DNA from: Kitasatospora phosalacinea
GTDB lineage: Bacteria > Actinomycetota > Actinomycetes > Streptomycetales > Streptomycetaceae
Assembly (NCBI RefSeq): GCF_000717185.1
Contig: NZ_JNYE01000024.1
Span: 1-64,000 of the forward strand
DNA length: 64,000 nt
Direction: 5' to 3'
Shown: piece by piece, positions 1 through 7,509 of the stretch
How the letters are laid out: each line of letters opens with the position of its first letter
Position numbering within the stretch: position 1 is the first letter of the stretch
The notes under the pieces: model-generated
What the model was told of the DNA's origin: nothing
The model's database searches: none
Seen by the model: the letters and a program-made list of their open reading frames with translations, nothing else
Made by a program: the position numbers and the translations under genes

Positions 1-102
1 CTCCCCGCCCCCGCGGCGGCCCCCGCCCCCGCCGAGACCTGGACCGCGTCCGCCTTCGCCCTCCCCACCACCCGCGCCCTCGCCGCCCGCGGCACCTTCT
101 GA
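1..102 (+). CDS. C-terminal end of an unidentified protein (partial)
   Basis: A frame is open from the first base to a TGA at 100-102, giving the last 33 residues of a protein. It opens with an Ala/Pro-rich stretch and ends in ALAARGTF. Codons are GC-rich at the third position, as in the real genes nearby. The fragment is too short to assign a function. Its start lies outside the window. The 157 bases between it and the convergent aminopeptidase gene hold no gene and no convincing hairpin that I can see. Confidence 0.4.
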   Translation, partial: LPAPAAAPAPAETWTASAFALPTTRALAARGTF

Positions 103-259
103 CCCCCGGCTGTCAGGCAGGCGCAGGGGAACGAGCCGGGGGCCCGGGGAACGGCGGGCTCGGGCTGCTGGCGGCCGGGGCCCGTCGAAGGTCCGTGCTG
201 CTCCGGGCCGGGACAGCACCCGAAGCAACCCGCACCCCGCCTCCGTCTCCGCCTCCCGT

Positions 260-2752
260 CTAGAAAGCCCCTCGCACCGCCCGCGCCCGCCGCAGGTCGT
301 CCGTGGAGTCGGACAGGTTCCGCCGCAGCGCGGGCGTCAGCCCCGGGTCGGCGAGCGCCGCCTCCGCGGCCGCCACCACCTCGGGCGTGGCCTGGGCGTC
401 CGGGAAGAGGGTCCGGCCGAGCAGCCGGGTGACGATGTCGCTGCGGTCGGCGGCGCCGGTGACCTCCGCGAAGAAGCGCAGCGCGTACGCGTGCTGCCGC
501 TCGGGGTCGCCGGAGGCCCAGAAGCCGCGGGCGGTGGCCTCCAGGACGCGGTTGGACGCCGTGCCGGCGGAGTCGAACAGGATCTCCCAGGCCCGGGCCT
601 TGGCCTCCTCCCCGGGCCGGGCCGCCAGGGCCCTGGCGGCGCCGAACTCGGCTTCGCTGCCCGGTTCGCGGGCCGCCTCGGCGGCGATCGCGTCCTCGTC
701 GAGTTCGCCGAGCGCGGCCAGCCGGGCCAGTCCGGCCCAGCGCAGTTCCGGTCCGACGGTCAGCCCGTCCGGCAGTTCCTTCCCGGCCAACCAGCTGCGC
801 AGTTCGGCGAGTTGGTGCTCGCCGCCGCTGCTCTCGACCGCGGCGCGCAGCGCGGCGAGCCGCAGCCCGTGGCCGCCGCCCCCGGCGAGCAGGGCGCGGG
901 CGGTGCGGCTGACGACGGCCAGGGCGTCGGCGCGGCGGGCCGGGGGCAGGTAGTGGCCGACGACGTGGGTGCGGGCGAAGGCGAGGACCCGTTCGACGAT
1001 GTTGTCGGAGGTCTCGGCGGGCAGGTGGCGCTCGACCAGGCCGAGGTAGGCGGCGGGGGAGAGTTCGGCGTCCCGGACGAGGTCGCGGGCGTGCTCCCAC
1101 AGGACGGCGCGGGTGACCTCGTCCGCGACGGTGGAGAGCGACTCCTCGACCGCCCGCCAGGAGTCCGGGTCGAGCCGGATCTTGGCCCAGGTGAGGTCGC
1201 CGTCGTTGGGGACGACCAGGGTCGCACCGGCCTCGACCAGGGCGGGGACGGCGACCCGGCGGCCGGGGCCGATCTCGACCGGGACGCGGCCGACGGGGAC
1301 GAGGCGGCCGTGCTCGCTGCGGTAGCCGCCGATCTCGACCAGGTGCGGGCGGCTGCCCTCGTTGACGACGGTCAGCGCGGTCAGGGTGCCGTCGGCGGCC
1401 CGTCCGGTCTCGGCGCGCAGCGTGTCGACGCCGCTGGTGCGCAGCCAGTCGTCCGCCCAGGCGTGCACGTCGCGGCCGCTGCTGGCGCTCAACGCGGCCA
1501 GGAAGTCCGGGAGTTCGGCGTTGCCGTAGAGGTGGTCGGCGAAGTACGCGTTGAGGCCGGCGAAGAAGGCCTCGTCGCCGAGCCAGGCGACGAGCTGGCG
1601 CAGCGCGGAGGCGCCCTTGGCGTACGAGATGCCGTCGAAGTTGACCATGGCCTCGGCGACCGAGCGGGTGCCGTTCCCGGCGACGGGGTGGGTGGAGGCG
1701 CGCTGGTCGGCGTCGTAGCCCCAGCCCTTGCGCTCGGCGGAGAAGCCGGTCCAGGCGCCGGTGAAGCGGGTGGCCTCGGCGGCGACCCGGTAGCCGAGCA
1801 TCTCGGCGAAGGACTCGTTCAGCCACAGGTCGTCCCACCAGCGCATGGTGACCAGGTCGCCGAACCACATGTGGGCCATCTCGTGGCAGACCACCATGGC
1901 GCGGCGCTCGTGCTCGGCCTCGGTGGCCGGGGAGCGGAACAGCATCTCGTCGCGGAAGACCACGCAGCCGGGGTTCTCCATCGCGCCCCAGTTGAACTCG
2001 GGGACGAAGGCCTGGTGGTACTCGCCGAACGGGTAGCGCTCGTCGAAGAGCTGGTGCAGCCGGTCCAGCGAGGCGGCCGTCACCTCGAACAACTCGGGCG
2101 CCTCGCGGTCGAGTTCGGCGGCCAGCGAGCGGCGGGCGTGCAGGCCGAGCGGGATGCCGTCGTGCTCGGCGTGCACCGAGTGCAGCGGGCCGCCGACCAC
2201 GGTGAACAGGTAGGTGGAGATCGGCTTGGTCGGCGCGAACTCCCAACGCCCGTCCTCGCCGCGGACCTTGGCGCCGTTGCCGACCAGGGTCCAGTCCGCG
2301 GGGGCGGTGGCGGTCAGCGTGAACGGGGCCTTCAGGTCGGGCTGGTCGAAGCAGGCGAACACCTTGGCCGCCAGGTCGGGCCCGCAGGTGGCGTACGCGT
2401 ACACCGCGCCGTCGGCCGGGTCGGTGTAGCGGTGCAGGCCCTCGCCGGTGCGCGAGTAGCGCATCTCGGCCTCCACCAGCAGCGTGTTCTCCGCGCGCAG
2501 GCCGGGCAGGGCGAGCCGGTTGCCGTCGAGGGCGGCGGGGTCCAGCGGCTGCCCGTTCAGGACGGCGCGCCGCAGCAGCGCCGGGTCGACGTCGACGAAG
2601 CTGTCGGCGCCGGGTTCGCCGCACCGGAACCGGATCTCGGTGGTGCTGACGAACCGGTCCGGGCCGCGGGTGAGGTCGAGGTCGACGGTGTAGCCGTCGA
2701 CCTCCAGCAGGCGGGCACGGACAGTTGCTTCGGATCGTTGCAGTGCTGGCAT
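260..2752 (-). CDS. pepN: Aminopeptidase N (M1 family zinc metallopeptidase)
   Basis: The 830-residue protein is a cytoplasmic M1 aminopeptidase that removes N-terminal residues from peptides. The exopeptidase motif GAMEN lies near residue 260. The zinc site HEMAH with the downstream NESFAE glutamate follows near residues 300-325, and the C-terminal half is the helical ERAP1-like domain. Length fits actinobacterial PepN (about 850). The same frame is open far upstream as a GC artefact. I start at ATG 2752 because MPALQRSEATVRA begins the family's N-terminal domain and the sequence upstream is low-complexity. The gene is divergent from the TerD gene at 2933. Nothing in the sequence suggests unusual regulation except a direct repeat in the shared upstream region. 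Confidence 0.95.
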   Translation of the reverse strand: MPALQRSEATVRARLLEVDGYTVDLDLTRGPDRFVSTTEIRFRCGEPGADSFVDVDPALLRRAVLNGQPLDPAALDGNRLALPGLRAENTLLVEAEMRYSRTGEGLHRYTDPADGAVYAYATCGPDLAAKVFACFDQPDLKAPFTLTATAPADWTLVGNGAKVRGEDGRWEFAPTKPISTYLFTVVGGPLHSVHAEHDGIPLGLHARRSLAAELDREAPELFEVTAASLDRLHQLFDERYPFGEYHQAFVPEFNWGAMENPGCVVFRDEMLFRSPATEAEHERRAMVVCHEMAHMWFGDLVTMRWWDDLWLNESFAEMLGYRVAAEATRFTGAWTGFSAERKGWGYDADQRASTHPVAGNGTRSVAEAMVNFDGISYAKGASALRQLVAWLGDEAFFAGLNAYFADHLYGNAELPDFLAALSASSGRDVHAWADDWLRTSGVDTLRAETGRAADGTLTALTVVNEGSRPHLVEIGGYRSEHGRLVPVGRVPVEIGPGRRVAVPALVEAGATLVVPNDGDLTWAKIRLDPDSWRAVEESLSTVADEVTRAVLWEHARDLVRDAELSPAAYLGLVERHLPAETSDNIVERVLAFARTHVVGHYLPPARRADALAVVSRTARALLAGGGGHGLRLAALRAAVESSGGEHQLAELRSWLAGKELPDGLTVGPELRWAGLARLAALGELDEDAIAAEAAREPGSEAEFGAARALAARPGEEAKARAWEILFDSAGTASNRVLEATARGFWASGDPERQHAYALRFFAEVTGAADRSDIVTRLLGRTLFPDAQATPEVVAAAEAALADPGLTPALRRNLSDSTDDLRRARAVRGAF

Positions 2753-2800
2753 GTCCGCATGCTCGCCGAGGCCCCCCGCGGCGGGCAAGCGCCCCGGGGC

Positions 2801-2875
2801 GGATTCGCTCGCGGCGTACCCCCGCGGGCGGGGGCGGCCGAGGTGTTCGACCCGGATTCGCCCGCGGCGTACCCC
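2801..2875. repeat. 22-bp direct repeat in the pepN/terD intergenic region
   Basis: The segments 2801-2822 and 2854-2875 match at 21 of 22 positions, with starts 53 bp apart (about five helical turns). Both lie between the divergent starts of pepN (2752) and the TerD gene (2933). The second copy ends about 20 bp before a possible -10 hexamer TAGGCT (2896-2901) for terD. They could be paired binding sites for a regulator or a local duplication; the sequence alone does not decide. Confidence 0.5.
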
Positions 2876-2932
2876 GGTGGGCAGGGCGGTTTGGCTAGGC
2901 TGTGGCAGCGGCGGCGATTCGAGGAGGAGCAC

Positions 2933-4165
2933 GTGACGACTGTTCTGGTCCAGGGCGGGAACGCATCCCTGGGTTCGGCCCGGGTCGTGGTCGAGGTCAG
3001 CGCACCCAAGCAACTGGACGTGTCCGGGCTGCTGCTGACCGCGGCGGGCAAGGTCCGTTCGGACGCCGACTTCGTCTTCTTCAACGCCCCGAACGGCCCC
3101 GGCGTGACGCACCGCCCGGCCACCGGCGGCGGCCCCGACGCGATCGTCGTGGACACCGCGGCGGTGCCCGGCGAGATCACCCGGATCGTGGTGACCGCCT
3201 CGCTCGACGACCGGCAGGCCACCTTCGCCGGGACGGAGCCCACCGCGACCGTCCGGGACGCCGACACCGGCCGCGAGCTGTTCACCTTCACCCCGCCGCG
3301 GCTGTCCCGGGAGACCGCCCTGGTGGTCGTCGAGGTCTACCGGCGCGGCGCCGAGTGGAAGGTCCGCGCGGTCGGCCAGGGGTACGCCGACGGGCTGGCC
3401 GGGATCGCCACCGACTTCGGCGTCTCGGTCGAGGAGCCGCCCCCGGCCGCCGCGACCACCGCGGCCGCCGCTCAGCCCGCCCCGCCCGCAGCGCCCCCCG
3501 CGGCCCCCGCGGCCCCGCCGATGCCCGGCACCGCGCCCCAGGCGCCCTCCTCCCCGCCCCCCATGCCGTCCGGTTCGCCCGCCGTCGGCAAGATCACCCT
3601 GGACAAGGGCCGGGTCAACCTGGTCAAGGGCGGCTCGGTCTCGCTGGAGAAGGGCGGGAAGCCGCTGCTCTCCTCGGTCCGGATGGGCCTGGGCTGGGAG
3701 CCCGCCGGGCACGGCCGCAACATCGACCTGGACGCCTCGGTGATCGCCTTCGACGCCCAGCGCAACAAGATCGACACCGCCTGGTTCATGAAGCTCGTCA
3801 TCTTCAACGGCGCGATCGCGCACTCCGGCGACAACCTGACCGGCAAGGGCGGCGGCGACGACGAGGCCATCACCGTCCACCTCGGCGGGCTGCCCGCCGA
3901 GGTCTGCGGCCTGGTCTTCGTGGTCAACTCCTTCTCCGGGCAGAAGTTCACCGACATCAAGAGCGCCTACTGCCGCCTGGTCGACCCCGGCAACGACCAG
4001 GAGCTGGTCCGCTTCGACCTGGCCCAGTCCGAGCCGCACACCGGCGTCGCCATGTGCAAGCTGGTGCGCCAGTTCTCCGGCGAGTGGGTGATGACCGCCC
4101 TCGGCGAGTACGTCGACGCCAAGACCGCCCGCAGCATGGTCAAGCCCGCCGCCGCGATGCTCTGA
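2933..4165 (+). CDS. Double-domain TerD family protein
   Basis: The 410-residue protein has two TerD folds joined by an Ala/Pro-rich linker (about residues 175-220). The N-terminal domain (residues 1-165) starts VTTVLVQGGNASL. The C-terminal domain (about 225-405) has the clear signature GLGWEP..IDLDASVIAFD and NLTGKGGGDDE, which provide the calcium-binding acidic residues of the family. TerD proteins are cytoplasmic or membrane-associated stress proteins linked to tellurite and metal stress; the exact role is unknown. I chose GTG 2933 because GAGGAGGAG lies at 2921-2929. The frame is open upstream for hundreds of codons, but only as an antisense shadow of pepN. A second, single-domain TerD gene lies at 54599-55183. 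Confidence 0.85.
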   Translation: MTTVLVQGGNASLGSARVVVEVSAPKQLDVSGLLLTAAGKVRSDADFVFFNAPNGPGVTHRPATGGGPDAIVVDTAAVPGEITRIVVTASLDDRQATFAGTEPTATVRDADTGRELFTFTPPRLSRETALVVVEVYRRGAEWKVRAVGQGYADGLAGIATDFGVSVEEPPPAAATTAAAAQPAPPAAPPAAPAAPPMPGTAPQAPSSPPPMPSGSPAVGKITLDKGRVNLVKGGSVSLEKGGKPLLSSVRMGLGWEPAGHGRNIDLDASVIAFDAQRNKIDTAWFMKLVIFNGAIAHSGDNLTGKGGGDDEAITVHLGGLPAEVCGLVFVVNSFSGQKFTDIKSAYCRLVDPGNDQELVRFDLAQSEPHTGVAMCKLVRQFSGEWVMTALGEYVDAKTARSMVKPAAAML

Positions 4166-4480
4166 CGTGCCACCGGACGGCCCCGCCCGCACCCGCTTCC
4201 ACGTCCGCCTCCGGCCGCCCCGGCCCCGCCGGAGGCGCTCGACCCGTTCGACGAGGGGCCGTACGACCACGCCGTCCTCACGATGACCGGCTGCTCCGAC
4301 CTCGCCGCCACCCGCAGCAACACCGTCACCGCCCGGCGGACCTGCGACGCCCTGTCCTCCTACGGCCTCCCCCACTTCGCCCGCCGCTCCGGCGCCGACG
4401 AGCCGCCCGGAACACCCGAGCCACCCGGAACGCCCGGAGGGCCCGCGGCACGAAGCCACGGGCCCTCCGGCGACGCCTGA
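4166..4480 (+). other. In-frame open extension after the TerD stop (possible relic)
   Basis: Directly after the TGA of the TerD gene, the same frame stays open for about 104 codons to a TGA at 4478-4480. The middle of this stretch (about 4237-4390) reads as an ordinary soluble peptide (LDPFDEGPYDHAVLTMTG, then CDALSSYGLPHFARR) flanked by Pro-rich linkers like the one inside TerD. An internal ATG at 4283 could start a 65-residue peptide, but no good ribosome binding site precedes it. It may be a degraded third module cut off by a nonsense mutation, or chance coding-like sequence. The last part overlaps the hairpin at 4434-4470. Confidence 0.25.
4434..4470. terminator. Bidirectional hairpin between terD and the proline dehydrogenase gene
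   Basis: Twelve-base perfect arms (4434-4445 and 4459-4470, CCGGAGGGCCCG and its complement) enclose a 13-base loop. The hairpin sits between two convergent genes, where a rho-independent type terminator is expected. There is no T-run, which is common in streptomycetes. Confidence 0.6.
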
Positions 4481-4487
4481 CGACGGC

Positions 4488-5417
4488 TCAGCCGCGGGTG
4501 GCCATCGCGCGCAGGAAGAAGGTCAGGTTGGCGGGGCGCTCCGCGAGGCGGCGCATGAAGTAGCCGTACCACTCCTGGCCGTAGGGGAGGTAGACCCGCA
4601 TGGTGTTGCCGGCCTCGGCGAGGCGCAGCTGCTCCTCGGGGCGGATGCCGTAGAGCATCTGGTACTCGAACGAGGAGACGTCGCGCTTGTTCCACTCGGC
4701 GAGCTGACCGGCGATCTTGATCATGTTGGGGTCGTGCGAGGCCACCATCGGGTAGCCCTCGCCCGCCATCAGGATCTTGAGCGCGCGGACGTACGCGAGG
4801 TCGACGTCGCGCTTGCCCTGGAAGGCGACCGACTCGGGCTCCTTGTAGGCGCCCTTGCAGATGCGCACCCGCGAGCCCTCGTGGGCGAGGTCGCGGCAGT
4901 CGGCCTCGGTGCGGCGCAGGTAGGCCTGGAGGACGACGCCCAGCCACGGGAAGTCGGCGCGCAGTTCGCGGGCGATGGCGAGGGTGGAGTCGGTGGTGGT
5001 GTGGTCCTCCATGTCGAGGGTCACGGTGGTGCCCGCGTCGGCGGCGGCCTCGCAGATGCGGCGGGCGTTCTCCAGGGCGATCTTCTCGCCGTCCACGGGG
5101 AGGAACTGGCCGACGGCGGAGAGCTTGACGGAGACCTCGGCGTCCGCGGCCAGGCCGGTCTCCTTGAGGGCGGCCAGCAGGTGCTCGTAGGCGAGGGCGG
5201 TGCCGGCGGCCTGGTCGGCGTCCTTGGTGTCCTCGCCGAGGTGGTCGAGGGTGACCTTGCGGCCGCTGGCCACCAGCTTCTCGGTGGCGGCCACACCCTG
5301 GTCGAGCCGGTCGCCGGCGACGAAGCGCTCGACGATCGCGTGGGTGGGCGGGAACTTCTCGACCATGGTGCGCACCTGCGGGGAGCGCGAGGCGGCGAGG
5401 AGGGCGGAACGGAGCAT
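4488..5417 (-). CDS. Proline dehydrogenase
   Basis: The 309-residue flavoenzyme oxidises L-proline to 1-pyrroline-5-carboxylate, the first step of proline breakdown to glutamate, passing electrons through FAD to the respiratory chain. It is the stand-alone monofunctional type. Visible family signatures are LDMEDHTTTDST (about residue 136), RRTEADCRDL, RICKGAYKEPE (about 184) and FEYQMLYGIRPEE (about 250). Start ATG 5417 is preceded by GGGAG at a spacing of 7. It lies 88 bp downstream of pruA, the next enzyme of the pathway, on the same strand, with a hairpin between them. A PucR-type activator is divergent upstream of pruA. Confidence 0.95.
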   Translation of the reverse strand: MLRSALLAASRSPQVRTMVEKFPPTHAIVERFVAGDRLDQGVAATEKLVASGRKVTLDHLGEDTKDADQAAGTALAYEHLLAALKETGLAADAEVSVKLSAVGQFLPVDGEKIALENARRICEAAADAGTTVTLDMEDHTTTDSTLAIARELRADFPWLGVVLQAYLRRTEADCRDLAHEGSRVRICKGAYKEPESVAFQGKRDVDLAYVRALKILMAGEGYPMVASHDPNMIKIAGQLAEWNKRDVSSFEYQMLYGIRPEEQLRLAEAGNTMRVYLPYGQEWYGYFMRRLAERPANLTFFLRAMATRG

Positions 5418-5462
5418 CGTGGACTCCCGGCGAAGCGGATCAGCTGGTGGAGAAGAAGGGGG

Positions 5463-5493
5463 GACGGCCGGCCGGAGGTGGTGGCCGGCCGTC
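5463..5493 (-). terminator. Intercistronic hairpin between pruA and the proline dehydrogenase gene
   Basis: GACGGCCGGCC (5463-5473) pairs perfectly with GGCCGGCCGTC (5483-5493) across a 9-base loop. It lies 12 bases after the pruA stop. It could be a partial terminator that lowers downstream expression or an mRNA-stabilising stem. Confidence 0.45.
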
Positions 5494-5505
5494 GCGGGGG
5501 CCTGG

Positions 5506-7134
5506 TCAGCCCATGTGGGGGTAGCGGTAGTCCGTCGGCGGGACGAACGTCTCCTTGATGGAGCGGGTGGACGTCCAGCGCGTCAGGTTCTGCTTGGCAC
5601 CGGCCTTGTCGTTGGTGCCGGAGGCCCGGCCGCCGCCGAAGGGCTGCTGGCCGACGACGGCGCCGGTCGGCTTGTCGTTGATGTAGAAGTTGCCGGCCGC
5701 GTTGCGCAGGACGCGCATCGCGTGCTCGACGGCCTCGCGGTCCTGGGCGATGATCGAGCCGGTCAGGCCGTACGGGGAGACCGACTCCATCTGCGCGAGC
5801 ATCGCGTCGTAGTCATCGTCCCGGTAGACGTGCACGGCGAGGATCGGGCCGAAGTACTCGTCGCGGAAGTACTCGGCGGCCGGGTCCTGGCAGACCAGCA
5901 CGGTCGGGCGGACGAAGTAGCCGACCGAGTCGTCGTACGTGCCGCCGGCCAGCACCTCGACCTGCGGGTCGGCCTTGGCGCGGTCGATCGCGGCCTTGTT
6001 CTTGGCGAAGGAGCGCTCGTCGATGACGGCGCCCATGAAGTTGGCGAGGTCGGTGACGTCGCCCATGGTGAGCCACTCGACCTCGTCGCGGAAGTCGTCC
6101 TTGATCTCGGCCCAGATCGAGGCCGGGACGTACGCGCGGGACAGCGCCGAGCACTTCTGGCCCTGGAACTCGAAGGCGCCGCGGGTCATCGCGGTCTTCA
6201 GCACGGCCTTGTCGGCGGACGGGTGGGCGACCAGGAAGTCCTTGCCGCCGGTCTCGCCGACGATCCGCGGGTAGGTGCGGTAGCCGGCGATGTTCTCGCC
6301 GACGGTGCGCCACAGGTGCTGGAAGGTGGCGGTGGAGCCGGTGAAGTGGATGCCGGCCAGCGTGGGGTGCTTCAGCGCGACCTCGGAGACGGCCAGGCCG
6401 TCGCCGGTGACCATGTTGATGACGCCCTTGGGCAGGCCCGCGGCCTCCAGCAGCTGCATCAGGTAGTGCGCGGCGAACTGCTGGGTGGGGGACGGCTTCC
6501 AGATCACCACGTTGCCCATCAGCGCGGGCGCGGTCGGCAGGTTGCCCGCGATCGCGGTGAAGTTGAACGGGGTGATCGCGTAGACGAAGCCCTCCAGCGG
6601 GCGGTGGTCGGTGCGGTTCCACACGCCGTCCGAGGAGATCGGCTGCTCGGCCAGGATCTGCCGGGCGAAGTGCACGTTGAAGCGCAGGAAGTCGACCAGC
6701 TCGCAGGGGGTGTCGATCTCCGCCTGCTGGGCGGTCTTCGACTGGCCGAGCATGGTGGCCGCGGCGAGGGTCTCCCGCCACGGCCCGGCCAGCAGGTCCG
6801 CGGCGCGCAGGAAGATCGCGGCGCGGGAGTCGAAGGAGAGCGCCTGCCAGGCCGGCGCGGCGGCCAGCGCGGTGTCGACGGCTTCGCGCGCGTCGTCCTG
6901 GGTCGCGTTGCGCAGCGTGCCGAGTCGGGCAGCGTGGTTGTGCGGCTGCACGACGTGGATCTCGGAGCCGCCGCCGAGGCGGTGCTCACCGTTGATCGTC
7001 ATGGTGAGCTGGATCGGCCCCTGGCCGCCCAGCTCCTTCAGCTTGGCCTCCAGCCGGGCCCGTTCGGGGCTGCCGGGGGCGTAGCTGTGGACCGGCTCGT
7101 TCACCGGCGCGGGGACCTGGGTCACAGCATCCAT
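5506..7134 (-). CDS. pruA: L-glutamate gamma-semialdehyde dehydrogenase (1-pyrroline-5-carboxylate dehydrogenase)
   Basis: The 542-residue NAD-dependent aldehyde dehydrogenase converts glutamate semialdehyde, the open form of pyrroline-5-carboxylate, to glutamate, the second step of proline catabolism. Signatures are AITPFNFTAIAGNLP (about residue 190), the catalytic-region GETGGKD, the nucleophile motif GQKCSALSRAY (about 325) and the C-terminal QQPFGGGRASGTNDKAG. Length matches the monofunctional PruA/RocA class. I start at ATG 7134, which has GAAGGAGAG 10 bases upstream; an in-frame start at 7182 would add 16 residues without family similarity. The gene is followed by the proline dehydrogenase gene and is divergent from pucR. 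Confidence 0.96.
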   Translation of the reverse strand: MDAVTQVPAPVNEPVHSYAPGSPERARLEAKLKELGGQGPIQLTMTINGEHRLGGGSEIHVVQPHNHAARLGTLRNATQDDAREAVDTALAAAPAWQALSFDSRAAIFLRAADLLAGPWRETLAAATMLGQSKTAQQAEIDTPCELVDFLRFNVHFARQILAEQPISSDGVWNRTDHRPLEGFVYAITPFNFTAIAGNLPTAPALMGNVVIWKPSPTQQFAAHYLMQLLEAAGLPKGVINMVTGDGLAVSEVALKHPTLAGIHFTGSTATFQHLWRTVGENIAGYRTYPRIVGETGGKDFLVAHPSADKAVLKTAMTRGAFEFQGQKCSALSRAYVPASIWAEIKDDFRDEVEWLTMGDVTDLANFMGAVIDERSFAKNKAAIDRAKADPQVEVLAGGTYDDSVGYFVRPTVLVCQDPAAEYFRDEYFGPILAVHVYRDDDYDAMLAQMESVSPYGLTGSIIAQDREAVEHAMRVLRNAAGNFYINDKPTGAVVGQQPFGGGRASGTNDKAGAKQNLTRWTSTRSIKETFVPPTDYRYPHMG

Positions 7135-7258
7135 GGCGCGCACGCTCTCCTTCTCGTCATGGGGAGCCGGTGAGGGTCGCACACCGGCCGTGGAGAAACG
7201 CTATTCCCCGCTCCTGCCCGCTTCTGTTGGCCGGACCGCCAAATTCCCCCGCTCGCCG

Positions 7259-7276
7259 TTGTCCGCCCGGACGAAC
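7259..7276. promoter_or_regulatory. Near-palindrome, copy 1 of 2 (candidate proline-regulator operator)
   Basis: TTGTCCGCCCGGACGAAC is an imperfect inverted repeat (GTCCG..CGGAC core). Sixteen of its 18 bases recur at 7340-7357, 81 bp away, inside the region separating pruA and pucR. Paired palindromes between a divergent regulator and its target operon are typical operator layouts. Assignment to the PucR protein is inference. Confidence 0.5.
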
Positions 7277-7320
7277 AGCGTCACGCCCCGGTCACGGCCG
7301 CCGTTTCCTGTCCGCCTCGC

Positions 7321-7326
7321 TAAACT
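7321..7326 (+). promoter_or_regulatory. Possible -10 hexamer for pucR
   Basis: TAAACT matches the -10 consensus well and points rightward toward pucR. No good -35 hexamer is visible at 17-18 bp. The second near-palindrome (7340-7357) would lie just downstream of the transcription start. Confidence 0.3.
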
Positions 7327-7339
7327 CGGCCCCCGGATC

Positions 7340-7357
7340 TTGTCCGTCCCGACGAAC
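7340..7357. promoter_or_regulatory. Near-palindrome, copy 2 of 2 (candidate proline-regulator operator)
   Basis: TTGTCCGTCCCGACGAAC differs from the copy at 7259-7276 at two positions. Together the two copies bracket the possible pucR promoter. Nothing else in the 375-bp pruA/pucR gap resembles a gene. Confidence 0.5.
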
Positions 7358-7372
7358 CCGCCCTGACCTGCG

Positions 7373-7421
7373 CCCGACCGCCCGAACGCCCGAACGCCCG
7401 AACGCCCGAGCGCCCCGAACG
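7373..7421. repeat. 8-bp tandem repeat at the broken 5' end of pucR
   Basis: About six units of CCCGAACG follow one another: three perfect at 7381-7404, variants CCCGACCG and CCCGAGCG on either side, then one unit with an extra C. A short 7-bp CCTCCCG repeat follows (to about 7440). The repeat replaces the position where the first part of the pucR coding region should be. The unit length is not a multiple of three, so copy-number change would shift the frame. Confidence 0.7.
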
Positions 7422-7509
7422 CCCGCCTCCCGCCTCCCGCCCCGTCGCGGTCAAGCTGGACGGGCCGGGGCAGGCCGACGCGCTGCGCGAGGCCGCCACC
7501 GAGGCCGGG

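Noticed and set aside
260..4459. Minus-strand frame of 1399 codons suggesting a giant PepN fusion
   Set aside because: Only 260-2752 has aminopeptidase sequence; the rest is antisense to the TerD gene and low-complexity.
7373..7440. Short repeats as a CRISPR array
   Set aside because: The units are 7-8 bp and directly adjacent, with no spacers and no cas genes.
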